Assembly (NCBI RefSeq): GCF_000004825.1
Contig: NW_008805070.1
Coordinates: forward strand, 1,178,001 to 1,242,000
DNA from: Heterostelium album PN500
Lineage: Eukaryota > Evosea > Eumycetozoa > Acytosteliales > Acytosteliaceae
Length of the DNA stretch: 64,000 nt
Reading direction: 5' to 3'
Both the position numbers and the translations under genes were made by a program. Below the pieces are notes generated by a model that searched no databases, was not told the origin of the DNA, and saw nothing but the letters and a program-made list of their open reading frames with translations. Of this stretch, positions 1 to 10,488 are shown one piece after another (the first letter of the stretch is position 1; every line of letters starts with the position of its first letter).

Positions 1-970
1 CACAATTATTTATTTATAACTCTGTGTTTCTTTGTTCATTCAAATTTTTACAAAAATTGAATTTTTAAAATTCTCTATTTTTTTGTTTTTTTTTGAATAG
101 AGAAAAAAATTGGTGAAAAAATAAATTTAAATAAAAAATTCTAAGGTGAAATCAATCTTTGTTTTAAATCCAATTATCATGTTATTATTGTTCGGTTTCA
201 ATTGAATTGTTCACAGTAACCAACAACATACAACAACAATATTTCAGTTTAAAACACTTTTGTTATCCATTTTGTTTTGGAAAACCAACACTGGAAAGAT
301 ATTATTTGTTTATCATTTTATTATTTCAAAGATGGACATATTTTTGACCAACAAAGTTTATAATTATTTGGATATATAAATAAATTATGATTTATTTATA
401 TGATTTTTTCCAAGGTCTTGAAATTCCAAACTATTAAAATAATCTGGAAAATTTTAAATTACTTTTTATGTTAGGTGCCAATTAATTGTGTCGAAAAAAT
501 TTTGATTATAACCAACTATTTTCAGTTTTTCAAAAAAAAAAACACCACCATCATCTCAATTTTTTACCCAAAAAAAACAAAAAATATCAATTAATATTTG
601 AGGTGACGCATTATAAAACTCTTTTTATTAATAAATTAATTCATTTTTAATTCAACAATTAATAACTAGTTTGAATACATTCTTCTTTGGTCGACCAATA
701 TTCAAAAAATAAAATAAAATAAAATTAAATTAAAATAAAATAATAATTGTACAATTCATCCTTCACATATCCTACCTACCACACAAAACAAACAAAAAAA
801 AAAACATAAAAAACAAACTATCAATATTACTAATAATAATAGTTTAGTTAGTTAAATCCTTAAAATTTAATATTTATGTTTTGGTTATTTTTGATAATAT
901 AAGATAAAAAAGATTATCAAAAGTGAAATATAATATTTATAAACACTATATCTATATTTATAAATAAAAA
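1..970. other. A+T-rich intergenic region
   Basis: No coding-like stretch was found on either strand. The sequence is dominated by A and T runs, typical of dictyostelid intergenic DNA. The right end is presumably the promoter of the following ubiquitin-conjugating enzyme gene, with T and A runs just before its start codon. Confidence 0.6.
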
Positions 971-1747
971 ATGAATACAAATAATTCAGCAATTAAAAGA
1001 ATTATGAGAGAGACTCAGGAGATCAAGCAAGATTCTTCTCCTGATTATACAGCATTCCCATTGGAAGATAACATATTCGAATGGCACTTTACAATCAGAG
1101 GTGCTCAAGATACAGAGTTTGAAGGTGGAATCTATCATGGTAGAATCATATTACCTCCAGACTACCCATTTAAACCACCCAACATTGTTTTATTAACTGT
1201 ATGTGTTATTAATCATATCATATCATATCTATATCTTTGGCGAACTAACTAATTAACAAACTTTTATTATTATTAAACAGCCCAATGGTAGATTTGAAGC
1301 TGGTGTCAAGATTTGTTTATCGATATCAGCACATCATCCTGAGACATGGCAACCTTCTTGGAGTAGTATGTAGATGTAGACTATTATAGTAATAGCAATT
1401 ATATCGAATTTCACTAACATTTACTTATTGTTACATCTTATTAGTTCGAACTGTTTTAGTTGCATTGATAGGATTCATGATCACAGAGGGAAAAGGCGCA
1501 GTTGGCGCACTTGACTATTCAGCTGCCGAGAGAAAAGCATTAGCTTTGAAATCAGTCAATTGGAGTTGTTCAAAGTGTGGAACTCACAACAAGACTGCAC
1601 TGCCTGAAGTAGTAAAGAAAGAGTCTACAGTCACTATTGATAATACAACAACAACGACGACTACTACTTCAACAACAGCTACAGCAACTTCTTTAAATAC
1701 AGAATCAAAAGATTCATCGTCAATAACAAACACCGCAACTGAACAGC

Positions 1748-1779
<32 letters not shown>

Positions 1780-2151
1780 GAACAAGAAAAAGAACATCAA
1801 GAAAAAGAAAAAGAACAAGAACAACAAGAACAAAAGCAAGAACAACAGAACAATGATAAAACAACAGAGGAGGAATCCACCATAATTAAAAGAAATATAA
1901 ATCAACCAAATACACTTGTAGATCAATTACCACCAGCACCAACATCAAATTCATCTTCTTCGACAACAGCATCAATAAAAAATAATAGTAACAATAATAA
2001 TAATATAACAAATGCAACGACAACAACAACTAATATCAATACAAGAAGAATTGAATCAATAACAAGACCATCGACTACCAATATAGATAGATTAATAGTA
2101 TTTGTTTTTATATTATTAATGGCATTTTTATTTAAGAAACTATTCTATTAG
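971..2151 (+). CDS. ube2j1: ER ubiquitin-conjugating enzyme E2, UBE2J1/Ubc6 type
   Basis: Three exons (971-1198, 1281-1365, 1445-2151) join in phase to give 339 residues. The product should transfer ubiquitin to proteins at the ER membrane in ER-associated degradation (family knowledge). Seen directly: the UBC fold opening PLEDNIFEWHFTIRG, the family-specific TPNGRF in place of HPN, created across the first splice junction, then KICLS with the catalytic Cys at about residue 88, HHPETWQPSWSIRT and GALDYS. A long Thr/Gln/Glu/Asn-rich linker follows. The last 20 residues are hydrophobic (RLIVFVFILLMAFLFKK), a C-terminal tail anchor as in UBE2J1. The GFM segment and the tail length favour J1 over J2. 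Both introns are short and A+T rich with GTATGT donors. Confidence 0.9.
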
Positions 2152-2365
2152 ATGGTTTGGTACTTAGTAATCATAATATAAATATAAATGTATAGTGTAA
2201 TTTTTATAAAACTGTATAGTTCCTTCAATAAAATATAAATTAAAATAAAAAAAAACAAACAAATATAATACTATTTATTAATTAGTATTAAAAAAAAAGA
2301 AAAAAAAAGATTATCTTTGTTTAATTTTATATATATATATCTATCTATTTCTAATTGGTAATTTA

Positions 2366-2857
2366 TTAATTTTTATACATTTTTGAACTCTTTTTCAAAG
2401 CATGTTGTATTCTTTGTTGTTCTTGATCGTCTTTCTTCTTCTTTTCTTGTATCTTGATTTCGACGATCTTTGATTTACGTTCTTCCAATTCCTTTTGTTG
2501 TTTGGCTTTCATTTGAATATCGAGTTCTGTCTTGATACGCTGTGACTCTAGTGTTTGGTCGATGCTCTGTTTAACACGATCGAGGATGTCGTCGCCGATC
2601 GATTGATTTCTCTCGTGGCTATCTATAAAGCTGTACTTGAAGAGATTCTTCATCTCCTTACCACGCTTGGCATCGTATTGATACTCTGATGTTCTATTGA
2701 TTCTCTCTGTGCTGAGCAGAGTATCCAATTTACTCTTAAAGTTGAGTGACGATTGAAATAGATTGCTCTGTCTAACCAAATGCCAAATCTGTGGTCTTGT
2801 CAACGATCCTTGTAATTTCAATGTCGACAAAATAACTGAATATCCATTATAATTCAT
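2366..2857 (-). CDS. Small basic coiled-coil protein, unknown
   Basis: Single exon, 163 residues, starting at ATG 2857 in an A+T-rich leader. I do not recognise the family. The first 60 residues look like a compact helical domain (LTRPQIWHLVRQSNLF), possibly winged-helix-like. The second half is highly charged, Lys/Glu/Gln-rich and should form a long helix or coiled coil. Length, basic charge and lack of low-complexity Asn tracts would suit an organellar ribosome or RNA-binding accessory protein, but this is inference. It is convergent with the E2 gene to its left. Confidence 0.65.
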   Translation of the reverse strand: MNYNGYSVILSTLKLQGSLTRPQIWHLVRQSNLFQSSLNFKSKLDTLLSTERINRTSEYQYDAKRGKEMKNLFKYSFIDSHERNQSIGDDILDRVKQSIDQTLESQRIKTELDIQMKAKQQKELEERKSKIVEIKIQEKKKKDDQEQQRIQHALKKSSKMYKN

Positions 2858-3100
2858 TGTTTATTCTTCTCTTCTTTTTTTATATATTTATATTATAATA
2901 AATAAGAATCTAATAAATGAATCAATCAGATATGAATATAAATAATGATTAGTTTTTTACTTTCGATTTTTTTTTTTTGTCTTTTATTCATTTTCATTTT
3001 TTTTCAATTTTTTTTTTCACACCCACACTGCAGACCACACAGAAATATTTGATTAAGTATACAATTTTTACATGTTTATTGATTAAGATTATTTATTAAA

Positions 3101-3688
3101 TTAATCTATTTCATCGGTAGCTTTAGTAAGTTCTATTACAATTTGTGGAGATGGTTCATTTATCTGTGGGATTTGAACAAAATCAGAATTCAATTGATTG
3201 TTATTGTTGTTGTTGTTTGTGTTGTTGTTATTGTTGTTGTTGTTGCTGGTGGTGGGTGGTCTTCGGATAGGTGACATTGGAATTTCATTGCGATTGTTGT
3301 CGTTAGATCTTCTGTTGTTGAGTTGGGCATTGAGTTGGGCTATACGTTCATTTGCACTTTTGGCATGTTGTCTCTTGAGTGCAATCATGAGCAATAGCAT
3401 GATTAGTATTACACCGATAACGATCAGTATGATACCTAGGGTGCTGATCGTTCTGAGGCATTGACTACATACACTCTGTCCACTGTCATCTGTTGTTGAA
3501 AATCCAACACATTTGTATGTGATGAAAGCGGAATCTTTGTAATAGCTGAACTGTGAATAATAGCCTTCTCTATAACCTTCAATACAAGTACCGGCGTTGG
3601 CAACACCAACCATCAGCAACAACAATATCACTGCCAGTTCCATTACCACTGAGCAGTGTTTTGAAAATAACTCTTTCCGTTTCAACAT
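3101..3688 (-). CDS. Small type I membrane protein with Cys-rich ectodomain
   Basis: Single exon, 195 residues, family not recognised. A hydrophobic N-terminal segment (about residues 16-32, ending VANAG) looks like a signal peptide with a plausible cleavage site. A second Met at residue 16 is an alternative start. The short ectodomain (about residues 33-80) has several cysteines (GTC, YKC, VCSQC) and aromatic residues. One transmembrane helix follows (LGIILIVIGVILIMLLLMIA). The cytosolic tail is Asn-rich with a basic, Ser/Pro-containing patch (IPMSPIRRPP). It is probably a surface or endomembrane protein. Confidence 0.65.
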   Translation of the reverse strand: MLKRKELFSKHCSVVMELAVILLLLMVGVANAGTCIEGYREGYYSQFSYYKDSAFITYKCVGFSTTDDSGQSVCSQCLRTISTLGIILIVIGVILIMLLLMIALKRQHAKSANERIAQLNAQLNNRRSNDNNRNEIPMSPIRRPPTTSNNNNNNNNTNNNNNNNQLNSDFVQIPQINEPSPQIVIELTKATDEID

Positions 3689-4398
3689 ATAAATATATTT
3701 TTTTAATAATCAAAATTTAATTATTAAATAAACTACAAGTATCTATCCTATCTTGATTCTATTATCTATATATATTTAAATAATTATTCAAATTTATTCA
3801 TCCATTGTTTTTAAATATTTATATGAATGAACAAAAAAAAATTTGGATAAAAAAAATAATGGATTATTGTTGTTTATCAATGATTGTCTTTAAAGACATG
3901 ACGGTATAAAGGTTCTACCCAATTTATTCTTATTAATCACTCAAACGATACAATGGTTCTAAAAAAAGTGAGTGTTTTCTTTATTTGGTTTCTGTACGTT
4001 TTTTTTTATTTTGAAAATTTCTTGGGAATAATTATAATTGAAAATAATTAACAAATGTTTACTAAGTTATTTATTAAATTTTTGAAGTTCTATGTGATTA
4101 ATTTTTTCAAGTAACACTTCTTCTTCATTATTATTAGAGATCCTAAATAATTATAATTTTATTAATACATTTAGCTATTGATTTATTAAAGAAAAAAAAG
4201 ATCATAATTAATTAAAAAGGAGCATAAAAAATATTTGATTTAGAGTATTTTGTTTATTTTAAAGGGTGGCACTTTATTTATGTTTAATATAAATCGATAT
4301 AGATCGATGATTTTAAAGAACCAGTGTGCTGATCAGAACATAAAAATTAATTAATTTTAAATTTTTATTGTCATTTTTATTTTTTCTTTTGAACTCAA
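3689..4398. promoter_or_regulatory. Divergent intergenic region with an orphan TATA and start codon
   Basis: The region separates the membrane protein gene from L2HGDH. Near 3903 there is a TATA-like GGTATAAAGG. About 50 bases later comes ATGGTTCTAAAAAAA (3954) followed at once by GTGAGTG, a good splice donor. No downstream exon continuing that frame is recognisable before L2HGDH, so it may be a gene remnant or a long-intron gene start. The rest is A+T-rich sequence. Confidence 0.35.
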
Positions 4399-5739
4399 AT
4401 GTTAGTTTCTAATTTAAGAAAATCAGTTATAAAACCAATTAACATTGGAACTACTAGGAGATTATATTGTAGTAGTAGTAGTACTACAACTAAACAAAGA
4501 AGAAGTGATGGAAATACATTTGATGTTGCGATTGTAGGTGGTGGAATTGTTGGTGTTGCAACAGCAAGAGAATTGCTAATGAGAAATCCAAATTTGTCAC
4601 TGGTGGTACTCGAGCAGGAGTCAGAGATAGGAATGCAGCAGAGTTCACACAACTCTGGTGTTATTCACTCCGGTATCTATTACAAGCCGGGTGCACGTGC
4701 ACGCCTTTGCACTCAGGGCTGCCGACTGATGTATGAGTACTTGGAGCGCAACAAACTTCCGTATGAGCGCTGCGGTAAGCTGATTGTCGCCACCACCGAG
4801 GAGGAGATCGCCAAGCTAGAGATGATCTTTAAGCGTGGCGTTGATAACGGTGTCGAAGGCCTGGAGATGCTCGACTCTGAGGGAATCAAGCGTATTGAGC
4901 CGCATGTCAGTGGGTTGCGTGCCATCTACTCGCCCAACACTGGAATCACCGACTTTGGACTGGTCGCCAAACAACTCGGAAAAGACGTTCAATCACTGGG
5001 TGGCACGATCAAGTTGAATTTCAAAGCCGACGAATTCGACTATAATCAACAGAGCAATACAATCACTATTAAAAGTGGCAGTGGTGCAATAACAGGTGAT
5101 GTAGTTGCCAAGTTTCTAATTACCTGTACCGGTTTGTATAGTGATCGTGTCGCTGTGAAATCATATGGAGCGGAGCAGCCAAAGATTGTGCCGTTCCGAG
5201 GTAGTTTCTTCAAGTTGAAAAAGGAGTACAGTCATCTGATCAAAGGAAATGTATATCCGGTGCCACCCGCTGCTTTCCCATTCTTGGGAACACATTACAC
5301 CAAGCGAATCAACGGTGAGATCTGGTTGGGACCGAATGCCGTGCTGGCTACCTCTCGCCAAGGCTACAAGTACAGCGATTTCAACTTTAAAGATATCTAT
5401 GAGTGGCTGATGGAGAGTGGTCTGCCAAAGTTGGCATTGAAACACTGGCGTCGTGGTGTCGATGAGTTTGTTCGCGACGTTTCGCCAGCGGCATTTCTCA
5501 AGACTCTCACGCCGTACATGCCCAGCCTCAAAGTCGATCAGATTGAGTATGCAGGCAGTGGTGTAAGAGCACAGGCTTTGGGTTCCGACGGTGAGATCGT
5601 CGAGGATTTCGTCTTTGATCAGCCACCCAACAAGCCGATTCTTCACGTAAGAAATTCACCATCACCATCTGCAACAGCTTCACTTGCCATTGCAAAGGAG
5701 ATAGCCAATCTCTCTGAATCAAAAATTAAACAACTATAA
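4399..5739 (+). CDS. l2hgdh: L-2-hydroxyglutarate dehydrogenase, mitochondrial
   Basis: Single exon, 446 residues, near the family's usual size. The enzyme is an FAD-dependent oxidoreductase of the DAO superfamily that oxidises L-2-hydroxyglutarate to 2-oxoglutarate, a metabolite-repair reaction in mitochondria (family knowledge). Seen: an N-terminal basic, Ser/Thr-rich leader (1-38) suited to mitochondrial import. Then FDVAIVGGGIVGVATAREL (41-59), the dinucleotide-binding motif; the family signature SSHNSGVIHSGIYYKPG; an internal VPFRGSFFKLK strand; and C-terminal GSGVRAQAL, the usual substrate/FAD-contact end. The central part is clearly GC-richer than the ends, as in other long coding exons here. 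Confidence 0.93.
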   Translation: MLVSNLRKSVIKPINIGTTRRLYCSSSSTTTKQRRSDGNTFDVAIVGGGIVGVATARELLMRNPNLSLVVLEQESEIGMQQSSHNSGVIHSGIYYKPGARARLCTQGCRLMYEYLERNKLPYERCGKLIVATTEEEIAKLEMIFKRGVDNGVEGLEMLDSEGIKRIEPHVSGLRAIYSPNTGITDFGLVAKQLGKDVQSLGGTIKLNFKADEFDYNQQSNTITIKSGSGAITGDVVAKFLITCTGLYSDRVAVKSYGAEQPKIVPFRGSFFKLKKEYSHLIKGNVYPVPPAAFPFLGTHYTKRINGEIWLGPNAVLATSRQGYKYSDFNFKDIYEWLMESGLPKLALKHWRRGVDEFVRDVSPAAFLKTLTPYMPSLKVDQIEYAGSGVRAQALGSDGEIVEDFVFDQPPNKPILHVRNSPSPSATASLAIAKEIANLSESKIKQL

Positions 5740-5963
5740 AGTAAAGCAAAACAAATCAACTCTGCCGAGAAAGAAAGAAAGAAGGAGAAATCACCTTATT
5801 TTCTAAATTTAATTATTGTAATATTCACTTGATGAAAAACTTTGTGCTAATAAAAAAAAATTTATTATTTTTGACACATTGCATTCCAAAAATGGCATTT
5901 ATTTATATTTATAGTACTATTTTTATTATTATAATTAAACCACTTTAAGAATATAAAATATAA

Positions 5964-8900
5964 ATGTTAACATTTATTCATAGCGATAATAATGTTGTAT
6001 ATAATAATAATTATAGTACGAATAACTATATTCAAAATATAAGATGTACATATATTGATCCACTAGTTGTATTGATTAAAGATTCCGATTATTTTAAAAG
6101 ATTCTATAGAGATGTTACATATCAATATGATATTGTTTATTTTATTACAAAGGTTTGTTGTTGTTGTTGTTTAACAATTAATAGAGATTATTAATAATAG
6201 TTAATTAAAACATTTATAAATGTTTGATTGATTCAAATTTATAGTTGCTTTTTGATTATGATAATCAATTGTATCAAGATGAATTGATTGCTTCAAGATT
6301 GTCTGATATAAAAAGTGGTTTAGCAAGTTTCTTTACTTATTATCAGCCACATGACGAAACAGAGTACAAAGACCTCTATCATCATAATTGTCTGTTGTTT
6401 GAAGACTGTCGATATCTCAACTATCTGAAATCATTCTGTGGTGAGACTGACTTGCGTCGTCAGTTTATGAACATCCTTTTCTACCAGAATCGCTATTACT
6501 CAAAGATGTTCTGCCAACACTACACCAATATCAATCAGTGTTTCAACATTGAATCGCTAGCCATTGAAATGATCAACAACGACACAACATCAAATCCAAG
6601 TGTATCCAACCTGATACTTGCAATGTTAAATAGTAACGCTGACATTCTCTCTAAACTCTCATTAAACAACAATAATAATAATATTAAAAATGATATCTTA
6701 AAGTATGTATAAACATAGCGTAGCATAGAAATTCAAACAAACCATTGACTAAGATTCATTTGATAGTTTTATGTATTCTAAATGTTCAGTTATAACATTT
6801 GTAGAGTTTATTAGATATTTTGGAATGCTTAAAGATTACTTTGAAGTGAATGAATACAATATCTCATTGGTGAGATCTAGTTTGAGTAGATACAACTCGG
6901 AGGATTACATGGCGAGACTGGCGCGAGATGACAGATTCCAGATGTCATTGGCAATGGCAAGTCAGTTGTTTGGTCGTTTCATATGGTCGGAGGCAGAATT
7001 GGTACAGCTTATCACATCGAGAATAGATATCGATTCACGCTACAAGTTTATCAGTGGTTTGGATGGAACTGTGTTGATGTCAGAGGAGATCGATCAGCTG
7101 ATGAGCAAGAGTCTGTCGTTTAGCGATCTCGAGTCGCTTGCAGTCGTAGAGCTCTATCAATCACGATCACTCACAATCACCGATAATCTCTATACAAACA
7201 TCTTGAACAAAGTACCAAGGCATCACTTGTACTCGATCTTTCAAACAAGAGTGACACCACAGTATCAACAATCGGTCATCAAGTCACTGGTATATCTCTA
7301 TCACCTCAAACAAAACATCAAGTTTATCAACTTGATCTTCCAGTATCTATGTATACTAAGTTCACTGGATAAACAATTCGTAGTACAAGTATACAATAGA
7401 TATAGAGATCTCTTCCAATTGTTCTTTACCAAAGATAATTGTAATATCTCGATTGTCAACAACAACAACAAACGTTCATCTGCAAAGAGAACCAGCAAAT
7501 CTACTACTACTTCCACTACTAATACAAACGTTAATGCTAATGGAAATGGTAATGGAAATGGGAATGTTCAAAGCGATGAGAATAGCGATAATAATAATAT
7601 GTATAGTCACAGTTCAAGTTATACATATAATGTAGATTACAAGTTGACAGATAATTTCTTTGTTCACACATTCAAAATTAGAAAAGATTACTGGAATAGT
7701 GTGGCGTCATGTCTAACGCAAGACAATGTTGCTTTTATCATGGAGAATGTATTTGCAGAGCGTTCTAGCATTTCCTCGGAATTGGTTGAGTTTATCATGG
7801 CTACCAGTTCACCAAAGGACACCATAAACTATTGTATGACGACTGTAAATGCAAGAAAGTTTGTTGTTAACGATAGTTCTGTTACCGATAACATCGAATT
7901 CCTATCACTCTACCTTGAGGAGCTATTCAAGTTAAAGTACGACGTCATCATTGCACATCCAAATCAAGACATTCTCAAGGAATTGATATTCAAGACAGCC
8001 AGACACAATCCAAGCTTCATCTCGAAAATCCAAACATTACCACTATCCAATATTATTACCTATATAGATGATTTAGAATATCTTTATAAGTTCTTTATCA
8101 ACAACAACAACAATAATAATCGCAATAATAATATTTGTTGTAGTAAACAATTCAACTTTATGATTTTAAAAGATATTGTAATGTTGTTAATGTTTGATAA
8201 ACATATCGATACTAAATGGAAGATGGCATTGTCAACGGTATCAAAGGAGTTTCATCAGATTTGCTCAACGGTTCTATCTAGTTATCCGGTTGCTTCTTTG
8301 GAGATAAAGAGTCGTATAGATGTTGGTCGTCCTTACTGTCTTTTCAAGATACCACCATTGCATTTGGCAATCACAGAGATACAGTTTGTACCCGATGAAT
8401 ATAAGCAAGTGTGTCTCAATAGTTTGCAGTCGTTGACACAGTATTTCTACAGTTGCATACATGAGGGATCGATAGTTTGGGAGTTGATAGGCGCCACAGA
8501 CCTGCGAGTACTCAATATCGTGCAAACCAGCATCAACAAATCGATAGTCAACCAACAAAACTCTGGTAGAAAACTGTCGAAAACAACCAAGCAGATCATT
8601 ACCACCCATAGATGCAGTGGAGTAACACAAAACTTTGACAGGGAAGGCAATTTCACTGGCCAGGTGTATCCTGTCAACTATGGCCACGGCTATGGAACCG
8701 ATGACTGGACATTCGGACAAGCCAATCACTTTATGAAATCGATCGTCAATCATTATAACAACGCCAAGCTGGAGGTGGTAAAGTATGTCGGTACTCACAA
8801 CCACAAGGAGGATGTTATCGACCATCGTGCAACTCACTACTTTCACTCACTGCCGATGCTCAACGTCCTCAAGCACTCTATGCCAACGCTGCACATCGAT

Positions 8901-9458
8901 GTTAACGTACCGGATTGTGAGCTGGATTTTGAGGTGAACTCTGAAGAGCGATCGCTCATAACCAAGTTCACCAACAAATATAACCAAGCACCACTCAGAT
9001 TTGGCGGACCACAACAGGAGCAGCTCCTCAGCTTGGCGCGATTCGTTCACGACTACAAGAAACCACCGAGTAACAATATCATGCAGATCCTCAACAATGC
9101 ACCGAACATCAGAAAGTATACGATTGTCAACTCACTCAAAGAGGAGCATCTACAGTGCTTGCAATCCAGAGATATCTCAACGTTGGTAATCAAATTCACC
9201 TTTGATAGTTCGCAACAAAGAAAGGTGCCAAAGAAAAACATCACCCTTGCCGATATCAATAGAATCTTTGAGATTCTGGATCGACCAGAGTACCAATCCA
9301 TCCAGTTGGTTAAACTAACGATTGAACTTCAATTCGGTCCTCCAAATGGCAACAAAGTTCGGAGTTCAATGATCAATCAATTCCACCTGACAAACAACAT
9401 CATCAACCTTCAAACTTTTAAACCACTAGATTTTTCACTTTGTAAATTCTACAGATAA
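5964..9458 (+). CDS. Large dictyostelid family protein, copy A
   Basis: Three exons (5964-6152, 6245-6702, 6767-9458) give 1112 residues, with a phase 0 first intron and a phase 2 second intron. The second acceptor is TTTGATAG at 6766. It is paralogous to three other genes in this window (10261-13138, 13235-16112 and the minus-strand gene 38667-41704). Shared landmarks: an early acidic/aromatic domain with Asn tracts, then DTKWKMALSTVSKEFHQICS, a helical segment that resembles an F-box-like turn. These are followed by PYCLFKIPPLHL and a C-terminal region with leucine-rich character ending LTNNIINLQTFKP...KFYR. Function is unknown; an adaptor or LRR-type binding role is inference. This copy is the longest, with extra Asn/Gly/Thr linkers around residues 450-500. 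Confidence 0.75.
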
Positions 9459-9554
9459 ATAATTAAAATAGAAAAATATATATAAGTACAGTGGTTCAAA
9501 ACCAAACGACCAATTACAATCGATTGCTTTTTTTTTATTTTTATTATTCTTTTT

Positions 9555-10080
9555 TTATTTTCTTTTTCTTCTCTCACTTCTATTTGGTAGTTTGGCTTGG
9601 GTGTTGGTTACTTGTCCAAAAACCTGGGGACCGGTGATTGTGTGTGATTCATCTTGTTGTTGTTCTTCAAGGTCACAGTATGGCTCCATAGCTTTCATCA
9701 ATTGTGAGAATTCGCTCAGAATTTCAAGATGGAAATCTCCATCATCATCATCACTCAGTCCAGGTGCATGTCTCAGAGTTGAACTAAACATCCTATCAAA
9801 AATATTTGCAGACTAAATACAATGCATTCCAAAAGTATTTCAAAGTTTTTTTAATTTTAAAATTAGCAATCTTCTAAAAATCCTATATTTATATATATTT
9901 ACTTACCTTTAGATAGAGATCATCGATATCAGTTCCATTATTAAGTAGCTGGTTAATTAGATCTAAATTTTTCGATGTATCAGTATCTATAGGTGCATTG
10001 TCATCACTTCTATCAGATGGTGAGCTAGGTGTCTTTGTTATATCTTTATGTGATCTTTTATTTTTCTTTTTGGAAACCAT
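9555..10080 (-). CDS. Small acidic protein between tandem paralogs, unknown
   Basis: Two exons (10080-9907 and 9812-9555) joined in phase 0 give 143 residues. The N-terminus is basic (MVSKKKNKRSHK), then Ser/Asp-rich. The second exon adds NIFDRMFSSTLRHAPGL, an acidic DDDDGDFHLEIL stretch and a basic C-terminus (RSERRKRK). The helical segment FHLEILSEFSQLMKAMEPY suggests a partner-binding helix. No family is recognised. The gene sits on the opposite strand between copies A and B of the large family, so the tandem duplication either spans it or it was captured between them. Confidence 0.6.
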
Positions 10081-10260
10081 ATTTATATTAAAAGTTACTT
10101 ACAACAAATTAAATAAATCAAAAGTGAAAAATTTGATCAATCCAATCAAAATTTAATCAACAACCATTTTAAATTAAATTTTATTCTTGGTATTTTTAAA
10201 TTTTTCATTAAATCGTTAAAAGAGTGGTGCGTTAGCACCCAAATTTTATTTTAATTGTAA

Positions 10261-10445
10261 ATGAATAATTTATTTTTAAAGCAAATCGAAGCAGAGATTC
10301 AGCAAAGCAAAAGTAATGGGGTGTCTTATCATTGTTTGAACAATGATCATGAGCAAAATCAACACCTTTATTCTTTAATAAATGTATGTTACTATTACTA
10401 TCATATTAATCATGATCAGAATTTAATTTTATGGTGTTAATTTGA

Positions 10446-10488
<43 letters not shown>

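Noticed and set aside
1679-1926. Leu/Phe/Val-rich frames opposite the UBE2J1 linker
   Set aside because: They are reverse-strand reads of CAA/GAA repeats in the coding exon and have no independent support.
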